Part shown: positions 6,095 to 7,268 of the stretch, one piece after another
How positions within the stretch are numbered: position 1 is the stretch's first letter
How the letters are laid out: every line of letters begins with the position of its first letter
Source: an uncultured Lachnospiraceae bacterium
Lineage (GTDB): Bacteria; Bacillota; Clostridia; Lachnospirales; Lachnospiraceae
NCBI GenBank assembly: GCA_934351765.1
Contig: CAKRJM010000112.1
Location: forward strand, 1-7,268
Length of the DNA: 7,268 nucleotides
Direction: 5' to 3'
Notes under the pieces: generated by a model
Told to the model about the DNA's origin: nothing
What the model saw: the letters and a program-made list of their open reading frames with translations, nothing else
Databases searched by the model: none
Made by a program: the position numbers and the translations under genes

Positions 6095-6517
6095 ATGATG
6101 ATCTCAACAAGAGGGCGTTATGCCCTGCGCCTGATGATTGATCTTGCCGAGCAGCCATCTGACCGTTTCACACCGCTTCGGGAAATCGCTGCCCGTCAGG
6201 AAATCTCTGAAAAATATCTGGAGGGAATTGTTAAATCCCTGGTTCAGTCCGGCCTCCTTACCGGACTTCGCGGCAAAAAAGGCGGATACCGTATGACAAA
6301 AAAGCCCTCGGAATACACGGTTTATGAAATCTTGTCCGCCACCGAAGAAGATCTCTCTCCCGTTTCCTGCCTGGAGCCAGGCACCCCTGCCTGCCCCCGT
6401 GCCGATGGATGCCGGACGATTTCCATGTGGAAAAATCTGGATCAGATGATCATTCAGTTTTTCAGCGGAATTACACTGGAAAAGCTGATGGAAGATTCAG
6501 ACAAATCTCTCAGCTAA
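6095..6517 (+). CDS. Rrf2 family transcriptional regulator with IscR-like cysteine cluster (140 aa)
   Basis: Rrf2 proteins are dimeric winged-helix repressors or activators; members such as IscR, NsrR and RsrR carry an Fe-S cluster and sense iron, NO or redox state. The N-terminus MISTRGRYALRLMIDLA (2-18) and the wing LRGKKGGYRM (58-67) are diagnostic of the family. The recognition region is around ISEKYLEGIVKSLVQSGLL (37-55). Three cysteines follow at 92, 100 and 106 (C-x7-C-x5-C), close to the C-x5-C-x5-C spacing of IscR (92, 98, 104), so a bound [2Fe-2S] or [4Fe-4S] cluster is likely. The start at 6095 has AGGAG nine bases upstream; the adjacent ATG at 6098 is an alternative. Divergent placement against the [FeFe] hydrogenase operon, with interleaved promoters, makes that operon the likely target. 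It is too divergent from IscR for me to give a gene symbol. Confidence 0.93.
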   Translation: MMISTRGRYALRLMIDLAEQPSDRFTPLREIAARQEISEKYLEGIVKSLVQSGLLTGLRGKKGGYRMTKKPSEYTVYEILSATEEDLSPVSCLEPGTPACPRADGCRTISMWKNLDQMIIQFFSGITLEKLMEDSDKSLS

Positions 6518-6520
6518 TCA

Positions 6521-6564
6521 AACGAAAAGAACCTGCGATCCTTCAACCACAGGTTCTTTTCGTT
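6521..6564. terminator. Strong bidirectional terminator after the Rrf2 gene
   Basis: AACGAAAAGAACCTG (6521-6535) and CAGGTTCTTTTCGTT (6550-6564) are perfect 15-bp reverse complements around a 14-nt loop. The core GAACCTG/CAGGTTC stem is followed by TTTTCGTT on both strands. It can stop rrf2 from the left and the small minus-strand genes from the right, whose last stop codon is at 6578. It also marks the compositional boundary between core-like and AT-rich DNA. Confidence 0.9.
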
Positions 6565-6577
6565 AAAATTAATTTTG

Positions 6578-6733
6578 TTACGCTTCAATATCCCTCTGAG
6601 AATCATAAATCAACTCATCAAGCTTGATTTTGACTTCTTCATATTCTTCCTTATTCATTAATTCCCTGAGTTGAACAAGACACCTTAAAAGTTTCCTACT
6701 GAACGCAACAAATTCCTTATTATTATCCTCCAT
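6578..6733 (-). CDS. Small acidic protein of unknown function (51 aa)
   Basis: Reading the minus strand by eye gives an open frame from ATG at 6733 to TAA at 6578, starting MEDNNKEFVAFSRKLL and ending SQRDIEA. The start is well supported: AAGGAG lies eight bases upstream, inside the end of the preceding 54-aa gene, whose last 11 bases it overlaps in another frame. The protein looks almost wholly alpha-helical, with heptad-like leucines (RKLLRCLVQLRELM, then VKIKLDELI). It has one cysteine (Cys18), and the estimated net charge is about -4 (13 acidic, 9 basic). There is no signal peptide or membrane helix. I do not recognise the family. The tight overlap implies translational coupling with the 54-aa gene. 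A small partner, antitoxin-like or structural role is possible but unproven. Confidence 0.72.
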   Translation of the reverse strand: MEDNNKEFVAFSRKLLRCLVQLRELMNKEEYEEVKIKLDELIYDSQRDIEA

Positions 6734-6887
6734 TGATCTGTCTCCTTTCAAGCAGCCCCTTTTCCACTAACCGCTTCTTTTCCAGGATCAGACGACTTTC
6801 TCTAACGTATCTTCGCTGCTCTCGAACCGTCTTTTCCCCATCATAATATCGAACAGTTATAATATCCACCGGCAATTCTTTATCCAT
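6723..6887 (-). CDS. Small basic helical protein of unknown function (54 aa)
   Basis: The chosen start is ATG at 6887, beginning MDKELPVDIITVRYYDGEK and ending with a Gly-Gly. GGAGGTG lies six bases upstream and a promoter with an extended -10 is just before it. The frame is open further upstream to a TTG at 6974, but that start has no RBS and would lie upstream of the promoter. The protein begins with a short beta-like segment (VDIITVRYY). It is followed by a charged helix (KTVREQRRYVRESRLILEKK and onward), with 14 Lys/Arg and 10 Asp/Glu, net about +4. It has no cysteine, membrane segment or signal peptide. I do not recognise the family. A basic helix could bind nucleic acid or the acidic 51-aa product encoded in the overlapping downstream gene; both ideas are inference. 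Confidence 0.75.
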   Translation of the reverse strand: MDKELPVDIITVRYYDGEKTVREQRRYVRESRLILEKKRLVEKGLLERRQINGG

Positions 6888-6893
6888 ATCGCT

Positions 6894-6900
6894 CACCTCC
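6894..6900 (-). promoter_or_regulatory. Strong RBS fixing the 54-aa gene start
   Basis: GGAGGTG on the minus strand is the best Shine-Dalgarno match at the right end of the window and lies six bases before the ATG at 6887. It excludes the longer TTG-initiated reading in practice. Its upstream edge overlaps the left arm of a CCCAAGAC/GTCTTGGG inverted repeat. Confidence 0.75.
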
Positions 6901-6966
6901 CAAGACTGTGAGAACATTCTATCATAAATAAAATGATATTCAAGTCTTGACAAAAACTGTCTTGGG
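6899..6966. repeat. CAAGAC inverted repeats framing the small-gene promoter
   Basis: CCCAAGAC (6899-6906) and GTCTTGGG (6959-6966) are a perfect 8-bp inverted pair. Between them is an 11-bp palindrome TCAAGTCTTGA (6940-6950), which also carries GTCTTG. The hexamer CAAGAC thus occurs three times on one or other strand within 68 bp: at the predicted transcription start, against the -35 box, and upstream. This spacing resembles a set of repressor sites. No known regulator motif is recognised. Confidence 0.45.
6916..6943 (-). promoter_or_regulatory. Promoter of the 54-aa/51-aa gene pair
   Basis: TTGAAT (6938-6943), a 16-bp spacer and TAGAAT (6916-6921) are preceded by TGA, giving an extended -10 (TGATAGAAT). 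The predicted start near 6909 leaves a leader of about 22 nt with a strong RBS. It lies in the 79-bp gap after the 89-aa gene, so the pair can be expressed separately. Confidence 0.55.
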
Positions 6967-7236
6967 TCAATCAATCAAAATTTCAAGTATGTTTGCATCA
7001 TCGTTAAGAAATATATCCATACAATATTCACTTCCGCCATATTCAAGTACTGCTCCCATCTGTTTTTTCTCCGGAGCTTCAAAACACAGGTTTGTATTTC
7101 CATCCGGATAATGTGCGATAAATCCCCACTCATGAGATCCATAAATAAAATCAAATCTAATAAAACATAGTTCCTCATTCTCCCAAATTCCAACATTGAT
7201 ATACGTAGTTGATTTACTTATCTGAAATGCCATCAT
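6967..7236 (-). CDS. Small, strongly acidic protein of unknown function (89 aa)
   Basis: The ATG at 7236 (with a second ATG at 7233) has GGGAG nine bases upstream; the stop is TGA at 6967. By hand count it has 15 Asp/Glu and 4 Lys/Arg (net about -11). It is rich in aromatics (WENEELCFIRFDFIYG, SHEWGFIAHYPDG) and has three cysteines (24, 51 and 72). Alternating hydrophobic and polar stretches suggest a compact beta-rich or alpha/beta fold. No signal peptide or membrane helix is visible. I do not recognise the family. Small acidic proteins in AT-rich accessory islands are often immunity proteins of polymorphic toxins, antitoxins or phage-related proteins, but no toxin partner is visible in the window. 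GC content is about 34%, far below the core genes to the left. The upstream neighbour, if any, lies beyond the edge. Confidence 0.7.
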   Translation of the reverse strand: MMAFQISKSTTYINVGIWENEELCFIRFDFIYGSHEWGFIAHYPDGNTNLCFEAPEKKQMGAVLEYGGSEYCMDIFLNDDANILEILID

Positions 7237-7268
7237 TTTTGCTTTCTCCCTATTCTATTTTCATAATT

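Noticed and set aside
6565..6576. Perfect palindrome AAAATTAATTTT right after the terminator
   Set aside because: It is pure A/T and lies between a stop codon and a terminator; such palindromes are expected by chance in AT-rich DNA.
6723..6974. Longer 83-aa reading of the 54-aa gene from a TTG at 6974
   Set aside because: No RBS precedes the TTG, and the extra residues are encoded across the predicted promoter and operator repeats. The ATG at 6887 has GGAGGTG at ideal spacing.
1..7268. CRISPR array, tRNA, rRNA, insertion sequence
   Set aside because: No regularly spaced repeats, no tRNA-like cloverleaf with CCA end, no rRNA segments and no transposase frame were seen on either strand.

Overview
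The window looks like the chromosome of an anaerobic, low-to-mid GC Firmicute, most likely a gut Lachnospiraceae/Clostridia species. This is inferred from four things: an oxygen-sensitive [FeFe] hydrogenase of the group B type, a DegV protein, consensus SigA-type promoters with 17-bp spacers, and strong GGAGG ribosome binding sites. No rRNA, tRNA, CRISPR array, transposase or integrase was seen.

Layout from left to right. (1) Positions 1-859, minus strand: the N-terminal two thirds of homoserine dehydrogenase (hom), cut by the window edge, with a near-consensus promoter. (2) A 324-bp divergent intergenic region leads to a plus-strand citrate synthase (1184-2563), which looks monocistronic. 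(3) A convergent, bidirectional terminator region (about 2614-2720) separates citrate synthase from a minus-strand operon. (4) That operon (5922 down to 2742) reads group B [FeFe] hydrogenase, then an alpha/beta hydrolase (13-nt gap, GTG start), then DegV (78-nt gap). (5) A 172-bp divergent control region (5923-6094) carries back-to-back promoters for the hydrogenase operon and for an Rrf2-family regulator gene (6095-6517). The regulator has an IscR-like three-cysteine cluster. (6) A strong symmetrical terminator (6521-6564) closes the regulator gene. (7) The right end (about 6565-7268) differs in composition: hand-counted GC is 34% over 6961-7260, against 55% over 6121-6420. It holds three small minus-strand genes of unknown function: 89 aa, 54 aa and 51 aa. 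The last two overlap and have their own promoter with operator-like repeats.

How the genes may work together. The Rrf2 protein is a natural candidate for an Fe-S, redox or iron sensor controlling the hydrogenase operon across the shared promoter region. The hydrogenase would dispose of electrons from reduced ferredoxin as H2 during fermentation. Citrate synthase and homoserine dehydrogenase are ordinary biosynthetic genes, for glutamate and for the aspartate family. The small-ORF cluster looks like accessory DNA and is the least explained part of the window. Its overlapping 54/51-aa pair, with opposite net charges, is the best candidate for something undescribed, but nothing in the sequence proves a function.
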